Shown: positions 17,999 to 25,920, counted from the stretch's first letter. The stretch is DNA of 54,143 bases from Vagococcus salmoninarum (GCF_003987495.1 NZ_NGJU01000009.1:62600-116742), one strand, 5' to 3'. Notes: generated from the sequence alone by a model not told the origin. A program made the numbers and translations.

Positions 17999-18058
17999 TT
18001 TAGTATATACTGTTTACCCTTACAAGATTTAGTATATACTAAATTCCCGATAAAACAA
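17999..18058 (-). promoter_or_regulatory. Promoter and two GntR operators of the glycoasparagine operon
   Basis: Minus-strand promoter: TTGTTT (18053-18058), 16-base spacer, TATACT (18031-18036). A perfect 18-base palindrome at 18027-18044, centred on GTATATAC, covers the -10 box. A second AGTATATACT copy at 18002-18011 lies just downstream, before the first gene. Both match the HutC-type GntR consensus, so the GntR protein of the operon probably represses here. Confidence 0.8.
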
Positions 18059-18188
18059 TGCTTTTACCCAATGGTTTTTTACCATTATTTACCAGGTATT
18101 CATGAACAATTTTGGATTTATTTGACACAATCAGTCTTTTTTTATAACTAACTCCTTTATATTCCTGACTTTTTCGGCAGATTTCCAT
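18039..18188 (-). other. Short open frame upstream of the operon, possible gene remnant
   Basis: A 49-codon frame starts MEICRKSQEYKG and the same frame stays open about 14 codons upstream before a stop. It ends inside the GntR operator. The composition looks protein-like, but I do not recognise it; it may be the tail of a lost gene. Confidence 0.3.
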
Positions 18189-18754
18189 CCCTGCCCCTTC
18201 TAACAAACTTTGATAATTGGCTGTTTCTTCCTTTTAAATCACAAAAAAACCGCCTGTTCTCTTTTTAGTGGTTCCTTGCCACAATTTTAGAGATGACGGT
18301 TTTTGATTTTGGAATCATGGCTCAGGAAGATGGTTTTGCTCGAAAAAACCTACTCACAATTAAACGATCACAAACATAGCCCTTTGCTTGCTGTCTCATT
18401 CCAACTAGCTCCCCTCTATGACACAATCAATTAAAAATATTTACTATTCATCCTAAATAGACATGCGAAAGGTAGTAAAGGCAATAACTCAGATATGTAG
18501 GCTTAGGGTACACCCTAATCTATTCCATTTCTATATGAATGTTAACTACTAAGTACAATTATTTTAATTATATTTCAAAGCTACAAGTAGAGATTCATCA
18601 AATGTTGATATTAAGCTAATTTGAAATCCTTATTCATACAAATCTTCAGTAGCCATATCAGCCACTAAAGAAAATATATTTAGTTCAAAGATATTAGTTG
18701 CAAAAAAATGACATCTAATGTATTTTTAACTATAAAGAAAGGAGGGTAAATTAT
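18045..18754. other. Gene-poor gap between the glycoasparagine operon and accessory region
   Basis: Apart from the promoter, the short open frame and the structured hairpin listed separately, no gene is supported. AT content rises sharply around 18420, which looks like the edge of acquired DNA. Confidence 0.5.
18243..18304 (-). terminator. Branched hairpin with terminator-like T-run
   Basis: Nested pairing is visible on either strand: AAACCG with CGGTTT outside, TCTCT with AGAGA next, and GTGG with CCAC inside. On the minus strand it ends in seven T. It could terminate a lost gene or a small RNA transcribed on the minus strand. Confidence 0.5.
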
Positions 18755-18969
18755 ATGCCTAATGACAATCCAATCATACTAAATAATCCCATACCTGATT
18801 TTGATGAGACTTTTGTTCCCCCAAAGGAAACTGTTGTGAATAATAAAGTTCGAAACGAAGAGAACATTTTTTGGAAAATGATATTCAAGTGATCTTACCC
18901 GAAAAGAATATCATAGTCGACAGAAAAAAACAAAAAAATAAATTTTATAAAAAGTCTTATTACTCGTAA
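18755..18969 (+). pseudogene. Small gene of about 72 codons with a frameshift in a T-run
   Basis: Strong ribosome site AAAGGAGGG, then ATG at 18755. The first frame gives 45 residues (MPNDNPIILNNPIPDFDETF at the start) and stops at 18892. One more T in the six-T run at 18867-18872 would continue into LENDIQVILPEKNIIVDRKK and end at 18969. The good codon sense on both sides suggests a broken or phase-variable gene. No family is recognised. Confidence 0.55.
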
Positions 18970-19186
18970 ACTATCAATACAAATTTTCATAAAATACTTA
19001 TCATTAAATTGAATTGACAGAATATTCAAAACATATCGACAAATCCAGTCTGAAAAGGCATGATATAAAAACGAATGTAAGTAATTGTTATGAAAAAATT
19101 AATTTTGAAAACAGGAATTTTGTCGATAATATAGAACTGACTGTAGAAAATAGTAACCCCTTAATAAACGAAAGGAGGTTTACAAT

Positions 19187-19513
19187 ATGTTTCCAAAATA
19201 TACAGCATTAACAGTCATTACCATTCTTGGCTTGTGTTTGTCATTTGTTTGGTACGGTAGCTACTCACTAAAAAAAGAAATGGCTGAACTTGAGGCATCA
19301 GGTTTTTCACTAATTTATAGTGTCGCTGAAGTCACTTTAACTGATTCTGGTAATTATGATACTTTTATATTAGAGAACGGGCAAGTAATTTCTGCCACAC
19401 AACAAAATATTAACCACTATCGACTACAACGTCCTGTTAATAAAATAAAGCCTAGTAGAACTGATCCATCTACCTTTTCCCATCATATTTATAAAAAAAT
19501 GTTGAAGGAGTAA
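19187..19513 (+). CDS. Small single-pass membrane protein of unknown function
   Basis: 108 residues, start ATG with AAAGGAGGT 8 bases upstream. Residues 5-24 form one hydrophobic segment (ALTVITILGLCLSFVWYGSY), followed by a polar domain on one side of the membrane and a basic C-terminus. No family is recognised. It lies downstream of the broken small gene on the same strand and converges on the XRE regulator through a shared terminator. A tiny frame with its own AGGAGG site follows at 19590-19616 (MDSKEWDK, stop), probably a remnant. Confidence 0.55.
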   Translation: MFPKYTALTVITILGLCLSFVWYGSYSLKKEMAELEASGFSLIYSVAEVTLTDSGNYDTFILENGQVISATQQNINHYRLQRPVNKIKPSRTDPSTFSHHIYKKMLKE

Positions 19514-19647
19514 GTATGAAATAATCAGAATAGTAATCTCACACCATTTACATGACTTAAAAGTGTCAACATCATTAGGAGGTAAAGACATGGATAGTAA
19601 AGAATGGGATAAATGATTCAACTAATTCCTTAATAATCAGCAACAAA

Positions 19648-19692
19648 AATAAGACGTGTCGCTTCAAGGAGCTGAGGTTCACCGTCTTATTT
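19648..19692. terminator. Bidirectional terminator hairpin
   Basis: AATAAGACG pairs with CGTCTTATT around an inner, weaker stem. AT-rich tails on both sides serve the small membrane protein (plus) and the XRE gene (minus). Confidence 0.7.
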
Positions 19693-19748
19693 ATTAATCT
19701 TCAGATAGGGATACGTTTCAAATTCTAGTAAATTTTTAGAGACATGCC

Positions 19749-20402
19749 TTATTCTGAATGCTCTTCCCAGTATTTTAACAGCCATAGCATGTCGACTTGC
19801 TTCGTCTTTGCGAAATTATCTAGTTCTGACGACTTAAAGGACTGATTGTCTTGATTTAAGAGACCTAGACTTTTAATGTTTTTATAAGACAAGTCATCGA
19901 CGAGGCTCCCATCAGCTAAAATAAAACTAACTATTCCATCATTATCATCCTTAACTGAATGTTCATCCCCTTTTAGTTTATAATTAATTGTCTCCACGCC
20001 ATAAACGGTTAAATAGCGTTTTGCGATTGACTCCTCAGTTCTTTTTTCTGTAACATAATTAATATAAATCCCATGAGCCATTAAGGCAAAAAGCAAAGTA
20101 AAAAATGCGATCATTAACATAATTCCCGTTCTTTTTCTCAATTTATCTCGCTCCCTTCGCTTATTTTCAGCTTGAACACTTGCTTCATTATTTGGTTTCT
20201 TAAAATCACTAATCCCAGATAATTCCGCCACGGTTACTTCCAATAGATTTGATAAGAAAATGAAATTATAAATATCTGGAATACTTTTATCATTTTCCCA
20301 TTTAGAAATAGTTTGTCTCGTTAAAAACATCTCCTTAGCTATATCTTCCTGACTTAACCCTCTTGCTATCCGTCCAGCCTTTATTCGTTTGCCAATTGTC
20401 AT
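19749..20402 (-). CDS. XRE-family regulator with transmembrane segment and outer domain
   Basis: 217 residues. Helix-turn-helix of the XRE type at residues 5-58 (GLSQEDIAKEMFLTRQTISKWE), a basic linker, one transmembrane segment at about 93-114, and a C-terminal domain of about 100 residues predicted outside the cell. This is a one-component membrane regulator layout. The ATG at 20402 follows AGGAGGG by 7 bases; a TTG one codon earlier is less likely. It lies directly after the five-gene ABC operon and may sense a peptide or cell-envelope signal and control it. The outer domain has no family that I recognise. Confidence 0.82.
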   Translation of the reverse strand: MTIGKRIKAGRIARGLSQEDIAKEMFLTRQTISKWENDKSIPDIYNFIFLSNLLEVTVAELSGISDFKKPNNEASVQAENKRRERDKLRKRTGIMLMIAFFTLLFALMAHGIYINYVTEKRTEESIAKRYLTVYGVETINYKLKGDEHSVKDDNDGIVSFILADGSLVDDLSYKNIKSLGLLNQDNQSFKSSELDNFAKTKQVDMLWLLKYWEEHSE

Positions 20403-20458
20403 CAACTATCCCTCCTGAATTTAAACTTAATTATACATATACTTCCGACTTAACATAA

Positions 20459-20487
20459 GGATAGTTCCGTTGCTATCCCGTTTTTTT
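20459..20487. promoter_or_regulatory. Palindrome GGATAG-N8-CTATCC upstream of the XRE gene
   Basis: An exact six-base inverted repeat is followed on the plus strand by seven T. No plus-strand gene ends here, so it is better read as an operator for the XRE protein or an antisense terminator. A -10 like TATAAT for the XRE gene lies between it and the start codon. Confidence 0.4.
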
Positions 20488-20549
20488 AACGCAACTAACG
20501 GTTGCATCCTTTAGCTAGACTCGTTCTTAGTTAATTCTTTGAATTCAAA

Positions 20550-20578
20550 TAGGCGTGGCTAAGATTTAGCCACACCTA
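20550..20578 (-). terminator. Terminator-like hairpin after the ABC operon
   Basis: TAGGTGTGGCTAA pairs with TTAGCCACGCCTA with a very short loop; the T tail is weak. It separates the exported-protein gene from the XRE gene. Confidence 0.6.
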
Positions 20579-20589
20579 AACAGATTGAT

Positions 20590-21123
20590 TTAATCCGCTA
20601 ATACTAAGACATAATTTGTAAATTTATTATCCTTCTCTGGCATCAGAAAACTAAAATAACTTGACTCATTCCGTTGCTGGTAATTTTTTATATCAGTCTT
20701 AAAATGAATTTTCATCGTTTGTCGTTGATTAAGTTTGACATCGGCTAGATGAAACATTGTTCCATCTAAATTTTCAACATGGATAGCTGGAATAGCAATA
20801 CTGTAAGGTATCGTTAAAAACATATTTTCCATGACGTTCACATTTTGTTTTTTGAAGCCATAATTATTCTTTTTCTTGTTAATTATTGATAACGTGATGT
20901 CCCCATAGTAAGTCTCGTCCTCTTGTCTAATCACTGAATCTTCCACAACAAATTCAAGATTTTCTAATTTGATTAGTTGCTTTTCGACGATTTTTTTTTC
21001 AGAAACTACTGGTCCTTTCTGATATATTTTGTTAAGCTTTTGGTATTTTTGGGCTGATAGAAAACTAAACACTCCTAGTAATAGTAAAATACAGCCTAAT
21101 TTTAGACATTTATTTTTCAACAA
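20590..21123 (-). CDS. Exported or membrane-anchored accessory protein of the ABC operon
   Basis: 177 residues. One N-terminal hydrophobic segment (LGCILLLLGVFSFLSAQ) acts as signal or anchor. The rest is a soluble, probably beta-rich domain outside the cell, with VEDSVIRQEDETYYGDITLSI and a C-terminal NYVLVLAD. Its start overlaps the end of the ATPase gene by 14 bases. Similar small exported proteins accompany bacteriocin-type ABC transporters and telecanthus-like peptide exporters, but I do not recognise the family. Confidence 0.6.
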   Translation of the reverse strand: MLKNKCLKLGCILLLLGVFSFLSAQKYQKLNKIYQKGPVVSEKKIVEKQLIKLENLEFVVEDSVIRQEDETYYGDITLSIINKKKNNYGFKKQNVNVMENMFLTIPYSIAIPAIHVENLDGTMFHLADVKLNQRQTMKIHFKTDIKNYQQRNESSYFSFLMPEKDNKFTNYVLVLAD

Positions 21124-21742
21124 TCGCTCCTTCTCTCATTAAAAATCGTTTTGTCGTGACTTCATTGATAAACTCATGATCGTGAGAGGCTATAATGAAA
21201 GTCGTACCCTTTTCATTGACTCTTTTAATATAGCTAATTAATTTTACGAGGCTTTCTCTATCTAAGGCATTAGTTGGTTCGTCTAAAATAATTAATGGAT
21301 GATTTCCCAACATGGCTTGACCGATTCCTAACTTTTGCTTCATCCCTAAAGAAAAATTTTTAACTTTCTCGTCTTGGGTATGTTCCAAATTCATTTCTTT
21401 TAATATGTCATAAATATCTTCATTACTCACTTCATCTTGTAAAACTTTTAGTAATTCTAAATTTTTGTACGCACTCATAGTTTCGACGACAGCAGGATTT
21501 TCGATTAATATCCCTGCTTTGATTGGGTATCTCTCATTTGGCAAGACTTTTTTTTCAGTGACATATATCTCACCACTCGTTTTAATAAGACCTAAGATAG
21601 CTTTTAACAGGACTGTTTTTCCTGATCCGTTAATGCCTTCTAAGGTTGCAATCGAACCTTTAGGAATTGATAATGAAACATTATTTAACAATAGTCGATT
21701 TTTCACTTTTTTCGATACATTTTTTAGTCTAATAAACGCCAT
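21110..21742 (-). CDS. ABC transporter ATPase, antimicrobial-peptide type
   Basis: 210 residues, a short ATPase of the bacteriocin/lantibiotic resistance group. Walker A is LEGINGSGKTVLLKAI, signature FSLGMKQKLGIGQAML, Walker B LIILDEPTNALD and switch histidine in IASHDHEF. It lies directly after three membrane-protein genes and should energise them. The atypical signature (LGMKQK) is common in this group. Confidence 0.87.
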   Translation of the reverse strand: MAFIRLKNVSKKVKNRLLLNNVSLSIPKGSIATLEGINGSGKTVLLKAILGLIKTSGEIYVTEKKVLPNERYPIKAGILIENPAVVETMSAYKNLELLKVLQDEVSNEDIYDILKEMNLEHTQDEKVKNFSLGMKQKLGIGQAMLGNHPLIILDEPTNALDRESLVKLISYIKRVNEKGTTFIIASHDHEFINEVTTKRFLMREGAIVEK

Positions 21743-21756
21743 CCTTTATTTCTCCT

Positions 21757-22479
21757 TCATTTATATTCTTTATTTTTAAAAATAAAATAATAGATTGTAG
21801 CCATTAAAATAATCATAAGTATTAAAACTACGATGGCTTTTAGCCATGGCACTTCCTGATAACGGCTAAGCATCGTTAAATTTAATGGGTACAAGCTTAT
21901 TTTTGTATATGGTGTCAGGATAATAATAAAGCTACACCCAATTACTCCTAAGGCTTTATTAAACAAGCTAATGATTGAATGGATTAAAAGTAATAATAGT
22001 AAATTCAAAACTAAACATATAAACAGTAAGGTTAGTTCTTTCACATTTATTTTTAAATTGTCATTCGTTCTAATGAAACAATTAGCTAAATACATCCAGA
22101 TACTTGTTAAAGTTACGTAAGACAGTGTGACACAAGCTATACAGAGTAGATTTATAGTAAAAAAAATACGCTTCTTGTATTGTAATCCTCTTAAAAGTAT
22201 CGCTTTTTTTTCCCACAATTCAATCAAGGCTGTGCCGATAATAAAAATTGGGGCAATTAAATAAATAACCCAAGCCACTGGTAGCTGAATCGACGGTTCT
22301 CCTACTTCAGCAATGGCAATACCACGGAAAAAGACCGTGGCAATATTCGCCTGAGGGTTATTAATAATTTGGAATGATAAAAAAATCATAGCCAGCCCTA
22401 ATCCGATCACCCATAAGTAAACTCTTTTTTGGATTAACAAACTAAAGGCAGTCAGTTGGCTACTAGTTAAACTTCTCAT
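21757..22479 (-). CDS. Polytopic membrane protein, ABC transporter subunit (third)
   Basis: 240 residues with about six hydrophobic segments and few charged loops. There is no motif beyond the ABC-2-like topology. It overlaps the preceding gene by 4 bases (ATGA-type) and is followed 14 bases later by the ATPase, so it is a membrane subunit of the same transporter. Confidence 0.7.
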   Translation of the reverse strand: MRSLTSSQLTAFSLLIQKRVYLWVIGLGLAMIFLSFQIINNPQANIATVFFRGIAIAEVGEPSIQLPVAWVIYLIAPIFIIGTALIELWEKKAILLRGLQYKKRIFFTINLLCIACVTLSYVTLTSIWMYLANCFIRTNDNLKINVKELTLLFICLVLNLLLLLLIHSIISLFNKALGVIGCSFIIILTPYTKISLYPLNLTMLSRYQEVPWLKAIVVLILMIILMATIYYFIFKNKEYK

Positions 22480-23177
22480 AGAAACTCCTTTTTATTAACA
22501 ATATTTTCAATTATGATAAACAATCCACCGATTAAAGCAAGTAGCAGCAAAAGGTTAGCCAAGTTTTCGATGACACTGATCATATTTGTAAAGGAATAGA
22601 ATAGTTTAAAACTATTGTTCACACTTAAAATAAACATAGTCAGATTAAAAACAAACGTCACAACGAAGGCCAGCGTTTTATTATCAGTTAAAAGGACAAG
22701 CAGTAAGCTAACTAAACAATATGTTAGGGAGACAGTTCCCCCGGAGATCATTGCTAAGAAATAACTGAATGGTGGTAGATAGTTAAATAACCAAATGCCA
22801 CTTATTCCTAAGTTGAATGCGACGATACTAACATTTGCTAACAAATAGAAACCGCCGACGACAAATATCGAAGTAGCTATCATTTGATAAACAATGATTC
22901 GTTTCTTTTGACAGGCATAAATATCATGAAGTCGAATTTGAAATATGCTTAAGACACTTATTATTTGGACTGGAAATACAATAAAACAAAAAGTATATCG
23001 GTTGAATATCCGATTAAAGAGAGCAATATTTAGCTCATGACTCAGTTTAATTTTGAATGATGAAGTCAATCCTAACACCATTGAAACACTAATTAAAAAA
23101 AAGATTAGTTTGATATGATTAATAACTAAGATTTTTTGCTGTTTAACAATTTTACCAAGCAAGTTTTTTCCTCCCAT
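22476..23177 (-). CDS. Polytopic membrane protein, ABC transporter subunit (second)
   Basis: 233 residues, about six transmembrane segments, ending NIVNKKEFL. It overlaps the upstream gene by 26 bases and the downstream by 4, a tightly coupled operon. Family not recognised beyond the topology; the three membrane genes in a row resemble peptide-antibiotic immunity transporters. Confidence 0.7.
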   Translation of the reverse strand: MGGKNLLGKIVKQQKILVINHIKLIFFLISVSMVLGLTSSFKIKLSHELNIALFNRIFNRYTFCFIVFPVQIISVLSIFQIRLHDIYACQKKRIIVYQMIATSIFVVGGFYLLANVSIVAFNLGISGIWLFNYLPPFSYFLAMISGGTVSLTYCLVSLLLVLLTDNKTLAFVVTFVFNLTMFILSVNNSFKLFYSFTNMISVIENLANLLLLLALIGGLFIIIENIVNKKEFL

Positions 23178-23952
23178 AAGTCATCACTGTAAGCACGTAT
23201 AAACTGAGGAGTACTGTAATTGTTAAGCTAAGGACTAAAGAGAGATTTTCATTAGCTGATTCTTTGAGAAAATCTGATGGTACATAACTCATTTTATTAG
23301 GTAATTGAATAAAGGTATTTGCCATTAATAAACACACTTCTAACAATAAACTAGATATTAATACAGTAAATTTATTATTAATAATGAGGCCATTGACTGA
23401 GACAAATGCTGCAAATAGTCCTGCAAAACACGAACAAAAGACTATTGATAATAAGCCATGACAAAAAGGGTGGGAATAGTAGATTGAGACTAGCATCGTA
23501 TTTTGATTATTAATTAATAAATTATTATTTAACATCATATTCGGAATGATATTAGGAAGCAGTAAAAAATATAATAAAAAATTAGTTATTAATATACTAA
23601 ATATCACTAAAAAACCTAAGATAAAGGCTGTTGTCACGTACCCCTTCAAAATTTTCAGCGGCTTATAATGGATTCTCAAATGCCTAATAAAACCTGAGTC
23701 GATGTCTTCTTTTAAAAGATTCCCACCTGGAATACTTCCAATGAGTGGCAATAAGATAAAGAAAATCACTGGGCTAAAATTAAATGGATCTATGGATAAC
23801 CATTTTGTATAAGGTGAGTCATAAAATTGATTATCCATTAATAATTTTAGAGAAACCGTCTCAAATATTTGTAAGAGCGATATAATAATACCGACTAATA
23901 AGGCTAGGCACACCGTGTTTAAATTAATCCGTTTTAAAAAGTAACTTCCCAT
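23152..23952 (-). CDS. Polytopic membrane protein, ABC transporter subunit (first)
   Basis: 266 residues, about six transmembrane segments with a large loop between the first two (SIDPFNFSPVIFFILLPLIGSIPGGNLLKEDIDSG), the pattern of ABC-2 permeases of the bacteriocin-immunity type. The start is ATG with GGAGAAGG upstream. It is the first gene of the operon, about 90 bases after a strong promoter. Confidence 0.72.
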   Translation of the reverse strand: MGSYFLKRINLNTVCLALLVGIIISLLQIFETVSLKLLMDNQFYDSPYTKWLSIDPFNFSPVIFFILLPLIGSIPGGNLLKEDIDSGFIRHLRIHYKPLKILKGYVTTAFILGFLVIFSILITNFLLYFLLLPNIIPNMMLNNNLLINNQNTMLVSIYYSHPFCHGLLSIVFCSCFAGLFAAFVSVNGLIINNKFTVLISSLLLEVCLLMANTFIQLPNKMSYVPSDFLKESANENLSLVLSLTITVLLSLYVLTVMTYGRKKLAW

Positions 23953-24335
23953 TCAATCCTTCTCCTCATAAAGTAATCCGTAGATAATTTGGCATGGTTT
24001 TACTACGTCACAATAATAATAAAATAAAACAGCCAGAAATTATATAACAACCGTATTTTGTCGTCAACTTTGCTAGTGAGTCTACAATGTTTCACTAAAA
24101 CTAAATTGAGAGATTATACGCCCAAAGTACTAAAGATGTACAAAAAAAATGTCTGAATTAAATGTATTAGCCATCTCTATCACATTCATTCTTGAACTTA
24201 TAAGATAGTGATTAACTATTAATTAGAGCCTATACAAACATTTTGGTTTTTAAATAGCTGATGCAACCTTCAAGAAATATTATCGATTTTAGATACTATA
24301 AACATCTTGGGAAAATTTTTAACAACTGTGATATT
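23953..24335. other. Intergenic stretch with promoter, no supported gene
   Basis: AT-rich. Only very short open frames occur, none with a ribosome site. It holds the promoter of the ABC operon at its left end. Confidence 0.5.
24039..24067 (-). promoter_or_regulatory. Promoter of the five-gene ABC operon
   Basis: Minus strand TTGACG (24062-24067), 17-base spacer, TATAAT (24039-24044): close to the ideal vegetative promoter, with a leader of about 80-90 bases before the first gene. Confidence 0.7.
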
Positions 24336-24364
24336 AAAAAGCCACCCTACAAATAGGCTGGCTT
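24336..24364 (-). terminator. Intrinsic terminator after the immunity-like genes
   Basis: Minus-strand AAGCCAGCCTA pairs with TAGGGTGGCTT around TTTG, followed by five T. Confidence 0.8.
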
Positions 24365-24369
24365 ATCTG

Positions 24370-24531
24370 CTAATAGATATTTGCTATATTATCTTTAATA
24401 ATAACTTCTAAATTATTATCTAAAATAATTTTAAGTGCTGCTAAAAAAAATTTCCTTATTTAATTGACCTTGGAAATAAATAAGCCTGCATACTCAAAAT
24501 AACTTACCATACCAATAGGCAATAAGTTCAT
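24370..24531 (-). pseudogene. Broken small gene coupled to the preceding membrane-protein gene
   Basis: The ATG at 24531 overlaps the upstream stop (TAATG). The frame reads MNLLPIGMVSYFEYAGLFIS, then needs two shifts (one near 24475, one in a T-run near 24450) to continue into QLNKEIF and LAALKIILDNNLEVIIKDN, ending at 24370. It looks like a decayed immunity-type gene of the toxin array. Confidence 0.5.
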
Positions 24532-25118
24532 TAGAATTTACCTACTTTCATTTGATTTAATATTTTTTTCAAGTATCTAGTTACTCTACTATGTCTAAAA
24601 AAATTCATATTTGCCATAAGAGGCAACAAGAAAGAGCATACTATACTTAAACAAAGTAACGAAGTATAGTCTGATTTATCAAAGAACATAACCGATATAA
24701 AAATGAAAAAGAAAATCCATACTAGCAATAATACTATTTTTATTTCCTTTATTTTTTTAAAATTTATTAAACAATCTTCAATTTCTTGTATATTCAAATT
24801 TATTTTAGTGAACTGATTTGAAGAATACGACCGGTGGATCAAAAATAAGCATACACCGCCTAAAATTAAACCAAAGAAACAGGCAAGTAAGTAATTTATT
24901 CTCATGCTTCCAACAATATTATTATTCAAAATCAAATTTAACGGAGCTATAAATAATGCAGCACCCCCCCACTTTTTATCAAAATTCTGATTTTTCAATC
25001 TATAAAAATGTTGAGACTTCCCTTCGTAGTAAATCACTGTGTTATCTTCTTGATTGGTATACAAATATGTATATCTTTCTTTTTCTTTAGTAATTATTTC
25101 CATAATGAACCTATCCAA
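24531..25118 (-). CDS. Four-helix membrane protein, candidate LXG-toxin immunity protein
   Basis: 195 residues. A short polar N-terminus (YTYLYTNQEDNTVIYYEGKSQ), then four hydrophobic segments in two hairpins separated by a helical linker (INLNIQEIEDCLINFKKIKEIK). It has the same architecture as the 182-residue protein at 25298-25846 and is probably its distant paralogue. It begins inside or right after a leftover toxin C-terminus (25094-25231), the position of immunity genes. Start uncertain: TTG at 25118 has GGAG nearby; ATG at 25103 is possible. Confidence 0.6.
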   Translation of the reverse strand: MDRFIMEIITKEKERYTYLYTNQEDNTVIYYEGKSQHFYRLKNQNFDKKWGGAALFIAPLNLILNNNIVGSMRINYLLACFFGLILGGVCLFLIHRSYSSNQFTKINLNIQEIEDCLINFKKIKEIKIVLLLVWIFFFIFISVMFFDKSDYTSLLCLSIVCSFLLPLMANMNFFRHSRVTRYLKKILNQMKVGKF

Positions 25119-25231
25119 TCTACTCCTGCTTTTATTGCATTCCCAACAGTTTTTTTCAATTTATCATATCCATAATCAATAGCTGTATTCGAAACTATTA
25201 CTGCTCCCCAAACAAAAATGGTAGCCCTCAT
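25094..25231 (-). pseudogene. Orphan C-terminal fragment of a toxin gene
   Basis: A 45-codon frame, starting MRATIFVWGAVIVSNTAIDY and ending GVDWIGSLWK, with a stop just upstream in frame and no ribosome site. The style (hydrophobic patch, then a helical tail with KKTVGNAIKAG) matches the end of LXG-type toxins. It is directly followed by an immunity-like gene. Confidence 0.5.
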
Positions 25232-25297
25232 CTGTTTATCCTAAAGCATCATGTACTGATGCTGATAGTTATTTTAAGACCCTATAAAATATCAATG

Positions 25298-25846
25298 CTA
25301 TTCTTGCAATTTAAACTTACTTTCTATAATCGAAAAAACTTTGACTTTATTAAAATAATTAGTAAACACAAATAAAATAGTCACTAACATACTAGAAATA
25401 GTCACTCCTAAAAAATATTTCCATGTTCTATTAAAATAAAATGCAAGACAGATATATCCTAACAATAGACACAAAATAGCACAAAAGATAAGTTGAGTTG
25501 ATTGCAATTTTTTCCCCTTATCTACATATTCTTCTATTTCGTCTTTAGATAATTTGATTAGCTCAAAAGACTGAGCCTTGTCAAAATATCTACTAATAAT
25601 ATGAGCAATACAACCTGACAGAATTCCTAAAGTAACGGCTGCTAATGTTAGTAACATGAAATTCCCTTCTATTGGTTGATACTTTAGCGAACGTGCTGCT
25701 ATCATTGGTAACACAGTTAAAATGTATATTCCTGATGGTGTTTCGGGTTCTCCCCTAACAAATGAATTCTTAGATATATCAAAGTATAAGTGACTTTCTC
25801 CGCGGAATTTGTTTGTTACTAAAATATTGTTTTTTTCTAAAAACAT
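25298..25846 (-). CDS. Four-helix membrane protein, candidate LXG-toxin immunity protein
   Basis: 182 residues. Polar N-terminus containing SHLYFDISKNSFVRGEPETP, then two transmembrane hairpins around a helical linker (LIKLSKDEIEEYVDKGKKLQ). The layout equals that of the 195-residue protein downstream. The start has AGGAGTG 7 bases upstream. Polytopic immunity proteins are expected for LXG toxins that act on the membrane or outside the cytoplasm. The matching toxin is not intact in this stretch. Confidence 0.65.
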   Translation of the reverse strand: MFLEKNNILVTNKFRGESHLYFDISKNSFVRGEPETPSGIYILTVLPMIAARSLKYQPIEGNFMLLTLAAVTLGILSGCIAHIISRYFDKAQSFELIKLSKDEIEEYVDKGKKLQSTQLIFCAILCLLLGYICLAFYFNRTWKYFLGVTISSMLVTILFVFTNYFNKVKVFSIIESKFKLQE

Positions 25847-25886
25847 GGTTCACTCCTATATTTTAAAATTTTAATCTATTTTCCAC

Positions 25887-25920
25887 TAAAAAAAAGAGAT
25901 AAACATGTCATTGCTCATCT
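25887..25920 (-). terminator. Intrinsic terminator after the lipoprotein gene
   Basis: Minus-strand AGATGAGCA pairs with TGTTTATCT (two G-T pairs), followed by eight T or more. Confidence 0.7.

Noticed and set aside
19014-19211. 65-codon plus-strand frame before the small membrane protein
   Set aside because: It begins at a TTG without a ribosome site and overlaps the better-supported start at 19187; composition is not convincing, though it might be a remnant.
23953-24340. Bacteriocin precursor gene before the ABC operon
   Set aside because: Only frames under 20 codons without ribosome sites are present; no double-glycine leader is visible.
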